From a virus: a stretch of 64,000 bases of DNA. A model generated the notes under the pieces. That model was not told where the DNA came from, did not search any database, and saw nothing but the letters and a program-made list of their open reading frames with translations. The stretch lies in the IMG/VR virus record IMGVR_UViG_3300027747_004524, positions 58,855 to 122,854 of that record; one strand, written 5' to 3'. Below are positions 1 through 7,778 of this stretch, piece after piece (the stretch's first letter is position 1; every line of letters begins with the position of its first letter). The position numbers and the translations under genes are program-made.

Positions 1-744
1 CATGGAGGGCTGTCTGTTGGGGGTGAAGCTTTTGTAGAAAGTTCTTGGGAAGATCTATTAAATGTTGATTTAAATTTTAGTTTTAACATTACCTTTATTG
101 AGGCGGTGCAATCATTTAAGCAACCAACTGCTACTTTAGTAGGAGCTTCTTCGACAATATCAACTTTGTGTGGATCTTGCACTTCTATGCCATCTACAAT
201 GTATTGTTACACTAATCTAGATAGGTCCTATCTTCTTTCTAGATTGATAGGCAAGAATTCTATAAACTTTCCAAAGTACTTTCCTTTGTATTATAGCACT
301 TTGCTTAAATCTTGGACTTCGAACTATCAGTTCTCAGGCTATGGTGATTCTGGCATAGAAAATTGGAACTTCGTCCTAAGCTGGTCGTGCTTAAATCAAA
401 TAGGCGGTGAAAGCTCAAGTCCTTATTGGAAGTACTCTATGTTTATTAACAGATCACTTTCAAGTAAGGATTTTGATACTAGAATTAATGTTACATTTCC
501 ACCCCAGGAGCTATGCCGTCTTATAAACAATTTGTCTGTAGACCTATCATTTAGTCTTAACACCATCACAGGTTACGTAGACAATAGCACCGTAGACGTC
601 ACAGATCTCGTTTCCATATCAGACAAAATTGGTGTTTTTAAAGATGCCACTTGGACCGCTGATCCTTGGTTGGACGTTAGGATATCTAGGTCAGCAGTTT
701 CTCCGCAATATCAAACTGTTGATTTATCTCCTTTACTTCCCTAA
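1..744 (+). CDS. Unknown protein, C-terminal part (5' end outside window)
   Basis: The reading frame is open from base 1 through a GTG at 106 to the stop at 742-744, so the true start lies to the left. The visible 247 residues are rich in Ser, Thr, aromatic residues and Cys, with alternating hydrophobic stretches that suggest beta structure, and there is no membrane segment in the visible part. A Cys-rich stretch (CGSC near residue 23 from the GTG) and a Trp-rich segment follow. I do not recognise a family. A virion or tail-associated protein is a guess from composition only. It is followed after 25 bp by a small membrane protein. Confidence 0.7.
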   Translation, partial: HGGLSVGGEAFVESSWEDLLNVDLNFSFNITFIEAVQSFKQPTATLVGASSTISTLCGSCTSMPSTMYCYTNLDRSYLLSRLIGKNSINFPKYFPLYYSTLLKSWTSNYQFSGYGDSGIENWNFVLSWSCLNQIGGESSSPYWKYSMFINRSLSSKDFDTRINVTFPPQELCRLINNLSVDLSFSLNTITGYVDNSTVDVTDLVSISDKIGVFKDATWTADPWLDVRISRSAVSPQYQTVDLSPLLP

Positions 745-769
745 AATATAGTTTAGGAGTCTATACTTT

Positions 770-1033
770 ATGGTGAACGTAAGTTATTGGGTTTTATCCC
801 TATTTTTTGTTTTATCTTTTTCAAATTTGGTCATTTTGTTTTTTGTTTCTGCTTTTTTAGTGCGATTTAGGCTGGATTTAATGAGCTTTTTAGCTGATTC
901 CTTACGTGTAAAGCAGCATCCTGTTTCACAAGAATTAGTAGACGCAAAACCTAAAACATGGGATGAGAAATACGAAGAAGAGGTTGAAATTGTTTCAAGA
1001 AGACTACGGCAGAGTGCTGATGGTGAATTGTGA
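770..1033 (+). CDS. Small single-pass membrane protein
   Basis: An 87-residue protein with one strongly hydrophobic segment at about residues 5-32, followed by a charged cytoplasmic-looking tail rich in Glu, Lys and Arg. It starts with ATG about 10 nt after TTTAGGAG. Its stop overlaps the GTG start of the amidoligase gene (GTGA), so the two are probably translationally coupled. No family is recognised; phage membrane proteins of this shape can be holin-like, but nothing here shows that. Confidence 0.75.
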   Translation: MVNVSYWVLSLFFVLSFSNLVILFFVSAFLVRFRLDLMSFLADSLRVKQHPVSQELVDAKPKTWDEKYEEEVEIVSRRLRQSADGEL

Positions 1034-1995
1034 AATATACTTCGGTAAAATATTTAGATCTTAGGTCTAAAAGGAGGTTCGGTGTTGAGCTAGAAATGGG
1101 TCACACCGTTCCTAAATCTAGGGTGTCTAATATCATTAAAAGCTTTTCCGACAAGCCTGTTGTTTGCACTGGTTACAAGTTAAGTTCTAACAACAATTAC
1201 TGGCATGTTAAAGACGATTCAACTTGCGGCATATTTGGCAAAAACGGTCCTAAGGGCGTTGAAGTTGCATCGTACGTTGGTGAGAGTTTAGATGACATAG
1301 ACCACATTTCTTTTGTCGGAAGAATGTTGTCTATGTCTGGGTGCAAAACAAACTCTAATTGTGGATACCACATTCACGCAGAAGTAAAAGACTTCGATAT
1401 TAACAATGCTGGTATTTTATTGGCTAGATGGTTAAAAATTGAACCTTGGGTTGAAAGCATGATTTCGCCTCAAAGGAGAAATAGTAAATATTGTAGGTCT
1501 CTTTGTGGGCTAAAAACTTTTGACAAGTCTAAGCTTTGGAAGCCTCATGATCTTTTTGTTTTATTTGCTCCTAAAAATTTAGCCACGTTTGAAAATGAAG
1601 AAAGAAGAGTTTGTTTGAATTTAGTCAACTATGTAAAATACGTCCTTTTCCCAGAAGCAAGCAACCCTAGAGGAACCTTAGAGCTTAGATGTCCAGAGGG
1701 AACACTAGATTATAACGAGATAAAGAATTGGCTTTACTTTTTTTTAAACTTTATAGAGTGCTGTAAAGATGAACCTATGCCTTCCGATCTTGTTCCTTGC
1801 TCCACAATAGATGATTTTCTTTCATTTGTTGGATTGAATCATAAGGACAACAATTTCTTCATATTCAGCAAAGATCTTTTCGATACTAGAAATTGGTTGC
1901 TTAATCGTTTGGTCCTAAACGCCCCAGAGTTCTATAAAAAAAAGGCTAAAAAAAAGTTGTCTTTTTTGAATGAACAGGCACTAGATACTAAGTAA
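1030..1995 (+). CDS. Amidoligase-family enzyme (ATP-dependent carboxylate-amine ligase)
   Basis: The 321 residues carry the ordered motifs of the Amidoligase_2 family, a branch of the glutamine synthetase/GCS fold: FGVELEM at 17-23 (metal-binding acidic residues), WHVKDDS at 58-64, GVEVAS at 76-81, CGYHIHAEV at 111-119 and TLELRCPEG at 216-224. Enzymes of this family form amide or peptide bonds with ATP and are thought to modify peptides, proteins or cell-wall components; in phages the substrate is mostly unknown. The start is a GTG overlapping the upstream stop. The last 20 residues are Lys-rich. Family assignment is firm, substrate unknown. Confidence 0.85.
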   Translation: MKYTSVKYLDLRSKRRFGVELEMGHTVPKSRVSNIIKSFSDKPVVCTGYKLSSNNNYWHVKDDSTCGIFGKNGPKGVEVASYVGESLDDIDHISFVGRMLSMSGCKTNSNCGYHIHAEVKDFDINNAGILLARWLKIEPWVESMISPQRRNSKYCRSLCGLKTFDKSKLWKPHDLFVLFAPKNLATFENEERRVCLNLVNYVKYVLFPEASNPRGTLELRCPEGTLDYNEIKNWLYFFLNFIECCKDEPMPSDLVPCSTIDDFLSFVGLNHKDNNFFIFSKDLFDTRNWLLNRLVLNAPEFYKKKAKKKLSFLNEQALDTK

Positions 1996-2034
1996 ACTTT
2001 TACTAACTTTAACTAAAATTAACTAAGGAGAACT

Positions 2035-2307
2035 ATGATAAATGACTTAATTATTGACAATATATACTTTGCTGACCTATTGGCTGCTGATTTCAAAAAG
2101 AGGTTTTATTTAGTATCTTATGATGAACTCCAAGCCGCAGCCTATCTTGGATTGGTAGAGGCAGCAAACAAGTTTAAATCAAACCCAAATAATGGGTTTA
2201 GGTCTTTTGCTAAATTCAGAATAATTGGAGCAATGAGAGACTATCTAAGAGAAATAAGATGGGGTTCTAGAAGGAAGCCGGTCGTTTTTGAATCTATAGA
2301 GTCTTGA
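2035..2307 (+). CDS. Sigma-70 region 2-only protein
   Basis: The 90-residue product matches only region 2 of sigma-70/FliA-type factors: YDELQAAAYLGLVEAANKF (about residues 29-47) corresponds to region 2.1-2.2 (core RNA polymerase binding), and FRSFAKFRIIGAMRDYLRE (about 55-73) to regions 2.3-2.4 (promoter melting and -10 reading). There is no region 3 or 4. A good ribosome site, AAGGAG, lies before the ATG. The gene could encode a minimal sigma, an anti-termination or co-sigma factor, or a T4 gp55-like late sigma, which also reads only a -10-like element; gp55 itself is about twice as long. Confidence 0.75.
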   Translation: MINDLIIDNIYFADLLAADFKKRFYLVSYDELQAAAYLGLVEAANKFKSNPNNGFRSFAKFRIIGAMRDYLREIRWGSRRKPVVFESIES

Positions 2308-2350
2308 ATTTATCCATGCAATTTACTAGAATACACGCAGGAGAATCACT

Positions 2351-3190
2351 ATGAAAATATTTTACTTTTTGGCTTGCTTTCTGCTCCTTCAACAGTCTTT
2401 TGCCCAAGAAGCTACGCCCAAAGGATCTTCTTCTACCGTAGCAGATGAAGATCCTGAACTTAAGAATTTGCAATGGAACAGATATGTAAAGGGCGATTAC
2501 GTTGTTCTTAGCATCGATGAAAGCCAAGGAAGATGGCTAATTGATAATATTGACCTGGTATCAAAATGGTGTACAGGTAGGTGGGGGTTAAAAGACATAC
2601 CACTATCGAAAGAGTGCAGGATATTTTGTGTTCCCTCTAATCATTTATTAAAGAAACTATTTAACATAGAAGATTCTAAAGCAGAAGTTAGACGAAATAC
2701 GGATGGTTCAATAAGTATTAATGTGATTTGGCTGAGCTTAGAATCTTTTAACAAAGAATCGGTTGCTCCTTACTTAACTCACATACTTTTCTCCCAATCT
2801 TCAAAACCAGTTTGGTTTGTTAGAGGGGCAGAGATAATGAACTCCCCTTTGGCATCTATTAAATCTAAACTTCGTACAAAGGACTTAGGCCTCTCTTGTG
2901 AGAGCATTCTCTCTTTTACAGCAGAACAGTACGGCTCTTTATCTAAAGACAAAAAAGAGTCTTTCGATACGCAGTCTTTACTTCTTTGCCTGATGCTTCG
3001 AAAAGAACTTGGCCAAATTAAGCTGTTGTCTTTTTTAGATGGTTCCGATTTTAATTCCAATATTCGTAAAGTTTATGGATACAAAGACATGGCTGATTTT
3101 GAGTCTAAATATAAAATGTATTGCAATGACTTGTTAACTAAGATTAACACGGTTCCTGACTTTTATTTTATTGTGAAAGGAGTTGATTGA
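2351..3190 (+). CDS. Exported peptidase_MA-like protein, active site lost
   Basis: The protein has a Sec signal peptide (MKIF, hydrophobic core, SFAQ cleavage region at about 16-20), then a 260-residue domain that follows the peptidase MA-like gluzincin layout: a helix at the HExxH position reading PYLTHILFS, a following PVWFVRGAEIMNSP segment like the usual P-W-x-x-E-G-x-A, and a C-terminal helical part (SLLLCLMLRKELG, YGYKDMADFESKY). The first His and the catalytic Glu of HExxH are missing, so it should not cleave peptides. It may act as a periplasmic or envelope binding protein. The overlap TGATG couples it to the next gene. Confidence 0.6.
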   Translation: MKIFYFLACFLLLQQSFAQEATPKGSSSTVADEDPELKNLQWNRYVKGDYVVLSIDESQGRWLIDNIDLVSKWCTGRWGLKDIPLSKECRIFCVPSNHLLKKLFNIEDSKAEVRRNTDGSISINVIWLSLESFNKESVAPYLTHILFSQSSKPVWFVRGAEIMNSPLASIKSKLRTKDLGLSCESILSFTAEQYGSLSKDKKESFDTQSLLLCLMLRKELGQIKLLSFLDGSDFNSNIRKVYGYKDMADFESKYKMYCNDLLTKINTVPDFYFIVKGVD

Positions 3191-3450
3191 TGTTTTATTT
3201 ATTTGGCTGGATTTTGTTCGGTCTTTTAGTAGGGATCGTTGCAAAATACATACATCCTGGAAAGGACCCTGTTGGGATTATCCCTTCTTTGATAGGTGGC
3301 GTGGTCGGCTCCTTTGTAGGAGGTTTAGTCAACTATACGCTGTACGGAACTTTATCGGACTTTAGACCCGCAGGTCTTTTTATGTCTGTTATTGGAGCTG
3401 TTGTGTTTTTTGCTTTTCTTCGTTGGTATTCTTCAAAAAATGTTAACTAA
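3190..3450 (+). CDS. GlsB/YeaQ/YmgE-type small membrane protein
   Basis: An 86-residue protein with three hydrophobic segments (about 2-19, 29-47 and 60-76) and the family signature of short Gly-rich helices: IPSLIGGVVGSFVGG, then RPAGLFMSVIGAVVFF. This family (Transgly_assoc) is common in bacteria under envelope stress; its biochemical role is unclear. I chose the ATG at 3190, overlapping the upstream stop as TGATG, over a TTG one codon earlier. Presence in a phage operon is unusual but the match is clear. Confidence 0.75.
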   Translation: MFYLFGWILFGLLVGIVAKYIHPGKDPVGIIPSLIGGVVGSFVGGLVNYTLYGTLSDFRPAGLFMSVIGAVVFFAFLRWYSSKNVN

Positions 3451-3652
3451 AGACTTAGTAGAAAGCCTTCGACAAAGATATGATGTGCACCCTTTAGTTT
3501 TTAATCGGTGTGTAGGCCGAGCAAAGAACGACGCAGAGCTTTTTGACATGCTCGACTCATTTCCTAAGAAGTTTCCAATAGTTTGGTCTGAAGAGGAATA
3601 CAGGTGGATTACCACAAACGATCCTTACTTATTCCAAGATTTTGATCTATGA
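3440..3652 (+). CDS. Small hypothetical protein
   Basis: A 70-residue soluble protein starting at ATG 3440 inside the end of the upstream gene, and ending in ATGA with the next gene. The start was chosen because residues upstream in this frame are antisense-like hydrophobic sequence overlapping the membrane protein. It is acidic and aromatic, ending in FQDFDL. No family is recognised. Tight overlap on both sides supports a real, translationally coupled gene. Confidence 0.6.
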   Translation: MLTKDLVESLRQRYDVHPLVFNRCVGRAKNDAELFDMLDSFPKKFPIVWSEEEYRWITTNDPYLFQDFDL

Positions 3653-4245
3653 ATGTTTTTGAAGAGTACGCATCTCGTAAAAAAATAAGCTATCCAATAG
3701 CTTATCATACTTCCTCATCTTTGATTATTTTTGAATCAGACAAAAGAAAATGGAACGCAAAATTGTGTGTTTTGACTGTGGTGTGGAATTCTAATCCGCA
3801 TCATCCTGGAATGTACAAAATTTGCTTAAGGTCACCTTATAACAACGTTATTCCGCAAAATCTTTTACACTTAGACAAGACTCATTTTTTTGTTGAAAAA
3901 TCTTGGTTTGAATATGAGGAATTCTTTTACAAATGGAAACCTAGTTTAGAAGGGTTGCGTCCTGTTTATGATAGTGAATCTTTATTATCTGCGTGGGAAA
4001 TTTTTGTTTCTGTAAATGAATGTTTGTTTTTAAACCAATCAACCTTTGTAAAGAAAAAGCTTTTTGAAACTTTAGACCCCACCGCAACCCCCTCAGAAAG
4101 GCTTGCCTCTCTTTCTGAATTGACTTCCTCTTCTTCTTTTGACCATATGCTTGGTGCGTGGAAAAAAGGTTTTCTTGCTCCTATTGAAGAAGATTACATG
4201 AATTGGTATAAAAAGTTTATTGGGCTTTATCATGAAGAGTTTTGA
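3649..4245 (+). CDS. Hypothetical protein, 198 residues
   Basis: A soluble protein with no signal peptide or membrane segment and several Trp/Tyr-rich stretches (HHPGMYKICLRSPYNN near 50-65; WFEYEEFFYKW near 86-96). It overlaps the upstream stop as ATGA and its own end overlaps the thioredoxin start, so it belongs to the 2.3-5.6 kb operon. No family recognised and no catalytic motif can be named. Confidence 0.65.
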   Translation: MNVFEEYASRKKISYPIAYHTSSSLIIFESDKRKWNAKLCVLTVVWNSNPHHPGMYKICLRSPYNNVIPQNLLHLDKTHFFVEKSWFEYEEFFYKWKPSLEGLRPVYDSESLLSAWEIFVSVNECLFLNQSTFVKKKLFETLDPTATPSERLASLSELTSSSSFDHMLGAWKKGFLAPIEEDYMNWYKKFIGLYHEEF

Positions 4246-4525
4246 CAAAAAAAAGTTTGATTCACTTCAAAAGTCTGGCAAGGTCTGCATCCTGCAGTTT
4301 TGGTCTGCTTGGTGTGGCGATTGCTTCGATGTTGAACATCTAGAAAAATTTCAAAAGCACAATAGGGGTGTTTGCGTTTTTAGAGTTAACTTAGAAGACA
4401 ATGAAGAATTCGCAGAGAAGTATCAAGTTAAAATAACTCCTTCTTATCTATTCTTCAAAAACTTTAAGCTTCTTGAAACTCTTGTAGGAGTTCAAACCCA
4501 ATCTTCTCTTGAAAGGTCTTTATGA
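4232..4525 (+). CDS. Thioredoxin-like protein
   Basis: The 97-residue product has the thioredoxin fold signature: ILQFWSAWCGDC with the redox pair Cys-Gly-Asp-Cys (about residues 28-31), then FRVNLEDNEEFAEKYQVKITPSY with the cis-proline motif ITPSYLFF (about 68-75). It is slightly shorter than typical thioredoxins. CGDC in place of CGPC should change the redox potential. The likely roles are reductant for a phage enzyme (ribonucleotide reductase, polymerase partner) or thiol exchange. The ATG at 4232 overlaps the upstream gene; its stop overlaps rmlB-like ATG as ATGA. Confidence 0.85.
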   Translation: MKSFDKKKFDSLQKSGKVCILQFWSAWCGDCFDVEHLEKFQKHNRGVCVFRVNLEDNEEFAEKYQVKITPSYLFFKNFKLLETLVGVQTQSSLERSL

Positions 4526-5565
4526 AAAGAGTGCTATTAACAGGGGCCAGCGGCTTTATAGGAACACATTGCTTAAAGTATTTTATTGAAAATACCGACT
4601 GGTTTGTTGTGGCAATAGACTCTTTTCGTCACAAAGGCACTTACTCCAGGCTTTCCGAAATTGATATTCCAAAAGACAGGGTTTGCATCTTAAATCATGA
4701 TTTGTCGGTTCCACTAGATGAGGTTCTAGAAAACAAGATTTTAGCAAGATCCATCGATCCATCTGGTTTGGTGCTAAGCTCTAAAATAGATTACGTTATA
4801 AACATGGCATCAGATTCTGCCGTGGAAAGATCTGTTTTAAATCCTGGTTCTTGTTGGTCCAATAACTGCAACTTAATTTTTAACGTTCTTGAATTTGCAA
4901 GAAAAGTTAAACCTAAGGTTTTTTTTCAAGTTTCTACTGATGAGGTTTATGGAGATTGCCCTCCCAATAGCTCTCATTTTGAGTGGGACACTATAATTCC
5001 TTCCAATCCATATTCTGCGTCCAAAGCAGCACAGGAAGCTCTTGCTATATCTTACTGGCGTACATACGGTGTTCCTGTTGTTATTACCAACACGATGAAT
5101 ACAATAGGCGAATGGCAAGACAAAGAAAAGTTTTTGCCTAAAATTATATGGAAAGTTGCAACAAACCAAGAAATGGAAATCTACGGCGAAAAGAATCAGT
5201 CAGGACATTACGAAACAGGTACTAGGTTCTACTTGCACGCTCAAAACCATGCTGACGTTTTTGTTTGGTTGGCAGACAAGCCGCTTTCCTCTTATGAAGA
5301 CGGAGACCCATTGCCAGATAGATATAACGTTGTTGGCGATGTTGAATTAAGCAACCTTGATATGGCGGAGCTTGTTTCTGAAATTATGGGAAAGAAGCTT
5401 AAATACCGTATAGTTTCTTCTGAGTCTGTTAGAAAGGGCTACGATAAGCGATATGCCCTTGATGGATCAAAACTCAGGGAAATGGGCTGGACTGCTCCTG
5501 TGCCCTTTCTAAGGGGCTTAGAGAGGATCGTTAGATGGACTTTAGATAACCCTTGGTGGGTTTAA
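4522..5565 (+). CDS. NAD-dependent sugar-nucleotide dehydratase, RmlB-like
   Basis: A 347-residue extended short-chain dehydrogenase. The NAD-binding GASGFIGTH lies at 8-16, the dTDP-glucose dehydratase-type STDEVYG at 138-144, and the catalytic YxxxK as YSASK at 164-168. The substrate-binding region (SNPYSASKAAQEAL, later TRFYLHAQNHADVFVWL) resembles dTDP-glucose 4,6-dehydratase, which makes the 4-keto-6-deoxy sugar precursor of rhamnose. With the RmlC-like epimerase at 16.9 kb this suggests a dTDP-deoxysugar route, though RmlA and RmlD are not in the window. It closes the operon that begins near 2.3 kb. The exact substrate is inferred. Confidence 0.85.
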   Translation: MKRVLLTGASGFIGTHCLKYFIENTDWFVVAIDSFRHKGTYSRLSEIDIPKDRVCILNHDLSVPLDEVLENKILARSIDPSGLVLSSKIDYVINMASDSAVERSVLNPGSCWSNNCNLIFNVLEFARKVKPKVFFQVSTDEVYGDCPPNSSHFEWDTIIPSNPYSASKAAQEALAISYWRTYGVPVVITNTMNTIGEWQDKEKFLPKIIWKVATNQEMEIYGEKNQSGHYETGTRFYLHAQNHADVFVWLADKPLSSYEDGDPLPDRYNVVGDVELSNLDMAELVSEIMGKKLKYRIVSSESVRKGYDKRYALDGSKLREMGWTAPVPFLRGLERIVRWTLDNPWWV

Positions 5566-5598
5566 CAATCCTAATTTTGAATTAGTCAAAATACCCAT

Positions 5599-5626
5599 TT
5601 TACACGCACCCTTTTTCTGTTATACT
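5599..5626 (+). promoter_or_regulatory. Sigma-70 promoter, probably leaderless mRNA
   Basis: TTTACA (5599-5604), 16 bp, TATACT (5621-5626). The only in-frame start compatible with the catalytic motif is the ATG at 5632, five bases after the -10 box, so transcription would begin at or next to the start codon. No ribosome site is visible. Confidence 0.6.
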
Positions 5627-5631
5627 CCAAT

Positions 5632-6381
5632 ATGGCATGGTATTTTACTTCTGACTGGCATCTAAACCACTCTAACATCATTAAGTACTGTAACCGACCC
5701 TTCACAAGCATCGAAGAAAAAGAGCTAATTGAATCTGCTTATAAAGGCTTAATACCCTTAAAGAGCATTAAGATAAGTCAAGAATCTTTAGATAGAATGA
5801 ATAACTCAATAATAGAAGCAACAAACAATGTTGTTTGTGAAACCGATAACTTGGTAATTTTAGGTGACTTTTGTTGGACTTCTACTCCTAAAGATCAAAT
5901 TCGTGATTTAGTGTCTAAGTTAAGATGTAAAAATCTTTATCTGATATGGGGAAATCACGATAACAGACAGACTTTTTTACCTTTTTTTAAGGCAACATAT
6001 GATCAATATGTATTTCACATAGAAGGTCAGCATATATTTGCCATGCACTACCCTTGCAAATCTTGGTATAGATCTTCTTATGGAAGCTGGATGCTTTATG
6101 GCCATGTACACAACCAATTATGTCATCAAGATAATGGGCTTCTATCAGACACAGAGTCTTCTGCTCTTAAAAATGCACTAGAAAGTTTGGTTGGTTCTTC
6201 CTGCCCATCTATTGATGAGTCGTCTATTAACACTGCATATAACTCTATCTCTAGCATATTTCGAAAGAAACTTTTTGCACTCGATGTTGGCGTGGATAAC
6301 CAGAGAGAGGGTGTTCCATTTGGAACCCCTTGGAGCTTCAGTGAAATTAGATGTCACATGGAAAACAAACTTCTTGGTTAG
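5632..6381 (+). CDS. Calcineurin-like metallophosphoesterase
   Basis: The 249-residue protein shows the five metal-binding blocks of the family: DWHLNH (8-13), GDFCW (78-82), GNHD (107-110), HYP (139-141) and GHVH (157-160). It should be a dinuclear-metal phosphoesterase; the variant D-W-H-L-N-H-x-N-I-I-x-Y-C-x-R-P-F at the N-terminus is typical of a phage/bacterial subgroup of unknown substrate. An insertion after the first motif and a C-terminal extension of about 85 residues are not explained. It is a single gene with its own promoter. Confidence 0.85.
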   Translation: MAWYFTSDWHLNHSNIIKYCNRPFTSIEEKELIESAYKGLIPLKSIKISQESLDRMNNSIIEATNNVVCETDNLVILGDFCWTSTPKDQIRDLVSKLRCKNLYLIWGNHDNRQTFLPFFKATYDQYVFHIEGQHIFAMHYPCKSWYRSSYGSWMLYGHVHNQLCHQDNGLLSDTESSALKNALESLVGSSCPSIDESSINTAYNSISSIFRKKLFALDVGVDNQREGVPFGTPWSFSEIRCHMENKLLG

Positions 6382-6460
6382 TTATAAGTCCTTGTTTTAA
6401 AAGCACTTGTAATAAAAACTTGCTTCATTACTTTTTACACCTGTTTTTCCCGATGCGTCC

Positions 6461-6469
6461 TGCTACTAT
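6461..6469 (+). promoter_or_regulatory. Extended -10 promoter of sigma-like gene
   Basis: TGCTACTAT: a TGn extended -10 followed by TACTAT (6464-6469). No good -35 box is correctly spaced (TTTACA at 6434 is 24 bp away). It lies 20 bp before the ATG at 6490. Confidence 0.4.
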
Positions 6470-6489
6470 TGTCTTAGCAGGATACTAAA

Positions 6490-7062
6490 ATGAGTTGCCA
6501 ACCAAAGCCCTGTTACGAACAGAGCCATATAAACGTTGAAGACTACCTTTATATGGTCGAAGCAATATCGAACAAGTTTAACTCCGAACGCGTAAGAAGC
6601 ATTAGAGACTCTGAAATCTACGGATATCTTTCACAAGAGCTGGTCTCCTGCCGTTTAAGATTCAATCCCTCCAAAGCATCCTTTGATAAGTACCTTTCTT
6701 CTCACCTTTTTAACAAAGCCATAGATTTTGTAAGAAGGTCGAAAAGAAAGAAGAGATGTCATGGTTGTTTTTCAATGGACCAAGAAGATATAAACAACCT
6801 TCCCCAGCCTAGTTCAAACAATGTTGTCTCTACTGATTTGCTTCCTACTCTTTTGGCAGAATGTTCTCAAGACTCTCCTAGAGACGTTCAGGACAGAATG
6901 ATTCTTATGGAGCACTACCTCACAGGAAGAAGTGTTGCCGAGCTTTCAAAAAAGTACAATACAACAAGAGTGACGATATACAACAGAATCAAGAAAAGCC
7001 TTAAAAAAATTAGAGAGAACCACAACTTATCTTTTGAAACTGGGGGTGATATTATGTTCTAG
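6490..7062 (+). CDS. Sigma-70-like factor with regions 2 and 4
   Basis: A 190-residue protein. Residues about 47-92 resemble region 2 (YLSQELVSCRLRFNPSKAS, then DKYLSSHLFNKAIDFVRRS), and residues about 135-178 form a region-4 helix-turn-helix: DRMILMEHYLTGRSVAELS followed by KKYNTTRVTIYNRIKKSL. The layout is that of compact ECF-like sigma factors or of phage sigma homologues. It is presumed to redirect host RNA polymerase. Expressed from an extended -10 promoter; no RBS stronger than AGGATA precedes it. One of four sigma-like proteins in the window. Confidence 0.75.
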   Translation: MSCQPKPCYEQSHINVEDYLYMVEAISNKFNSERVRSIRDSEIYGYLSQELVSCRLRFNPSKASFDKYLSSHLFNKAIDFVRRSKRKKRCHGCFSMDQEDINNLPQPSSNNVVSTDLLPTLLAECSQDSPRDVQDRMILMEHYLTGRSVAELSKKYNTTRVTIYNRIKKSLKKIRENHNLSFETGGDIMF

Positions 7063-7129
7063 TTCCTTGCTTTTATTGTTACTTCGTTAATTCACACTCA
7101 ATTTCACAATTTAGAATCGGAGATTTAAA

Positions 7130-7507
7130 ATGTCCCACTTTGAACCCAGACCTAACGTTAATCCGCCCTTTAAGGTAGATCTTTGTTGCAACGTCAACAT
7201 CGAAGTTCATGTTGCAATGAGACTTGGTGAACTTATTAAGGCATCGAGAACAGAAGACAAACAGCTTATGGCCTTGGGCCATAGACTCGCTTCTGCGATG
7301 ACTCATCTCATTGACCAATTAGACAACAGGCAGTTTGAAAGACTATCGCAGCATATGGACGAGCAGTCTGATGACTCCTACGAGTCTAATGATTCCGATT
7401 CTTATGTTACAAAGGCTAGACGCTCTTTTCCAAACTCAATGGATTACGTTAAGGGTTCCATGGATATGAAGGATTTTGTTTCGGCTGTTGCGTCTAAAAA
7501 AGAGTAA
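7130..7507 (+). CDS. Hypothetical protein, 125 residues
   Basis: A soluble protein with a helical middle (about 28-75, MRLGELIKASRTEDKQLMAL) and a Ser/Asp-rich acidic linker (DDSYESNDSDSY, about 85-97). A weak RBS CGGAGA precedes the ATG. The gene is closed by a strong intrinsic terminator at 7531. No family recognised. Confidence 0.65.
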   Translation: MSHFEPRPNVNPPFKVDLCCNVNIEVHVAMRLGELIKASRTEDKQLMALGHRLASAMTHLIDQLDNRQFERLSQHMDEQSDDSYESNDSDSYVTKARRSFPNSMDYVKGSMDMKDFVSAVASKKE

Positions 7508-7528
7508 AGCTACCTATTTTTAGATCTC

Positions 7529-7563
7529 AAAAACCCCTGCCCTAAAAAGGCAGGGGTTTTTTT
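7529..7563 (+). terminator. Intrinsic terminator
   Basis: An 11-bp GC-rich stem (AAACCCCTGCC / GGCAGGGGTTT) with a short A-rich loop and a run of seven Ts, directly after the 7130-7507 gene. Confidence 0.9.
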
Positions 7564-7565
7564 GT

Positions 7566-7594
7566 TTGACAATCAGCTACTTTTTACTTATTTT
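7566..7594 (+). promoter_or_regulatory. Sigma-70 promoter
   Basis: TTGACA (7566-7571), 17 bp, TATTTT (7589-7594), directly after the terminator. The gene it serves is either the doubtful 45-residue ORF at 7596 or, with a second promoter, the gene at 7779. Confidence 0.45.
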
Positions 7595-7595
7595 T

Positions 7596-7733
7596 ATGGA
7601 ATGTGGCCTTACAGATGACGACCAAACTCTATTTTTGATGAACGTTAGAAGGCAACCTTCATTATACAAACTTTTATTTGTTCCTCCTCTTGCTTGGTCT
7701 GCGGGCTTTTACCTATTTTCAAAAAGCATTTGA
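7596..7733 (+). CDS. Possible 45-residue membrane peptide
   Basis: A short ORF from ATG 7596 to TGA 7731-7733 between two promoters. It begins MECGLTDDDQTLFLM and has a hydrophobic end (LLFVPPLAWSAGFYLF). No RBS is visible and the start lies almost on the -10 box of the preceding promoter. It could equally be an untranslated spacer. Confidence 0.25.
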   Translation: MECGLTDDDQTLFLMNVRRQPSLYKLLFVPPLAWSAGFYLFSKSI

Positions 7734-7757
7734 CGCATGGCTTTTATATGTTAAAAT
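7730..7757 (+). promoter_or_regulatory. Sigma-70 promoter of the MGMFD gene
   Basis: TTGACG (7730-7735), 16 bp, TAAAAT (7752-7757), followed by the ribosome site AAGAGG at 7765-7770 and the ATG at 7779. Confidence 0.65.
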
Positions 7758-7778
7758 ACTTTTTAAGAGGATTCTTTT

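Noticed and set aside
4873-5350. Extra open frames on both strands inside the RmlB-like gene
   Set aside because: They lie wholly within a gene with clear catalytic motifs and lack ribosome sites.
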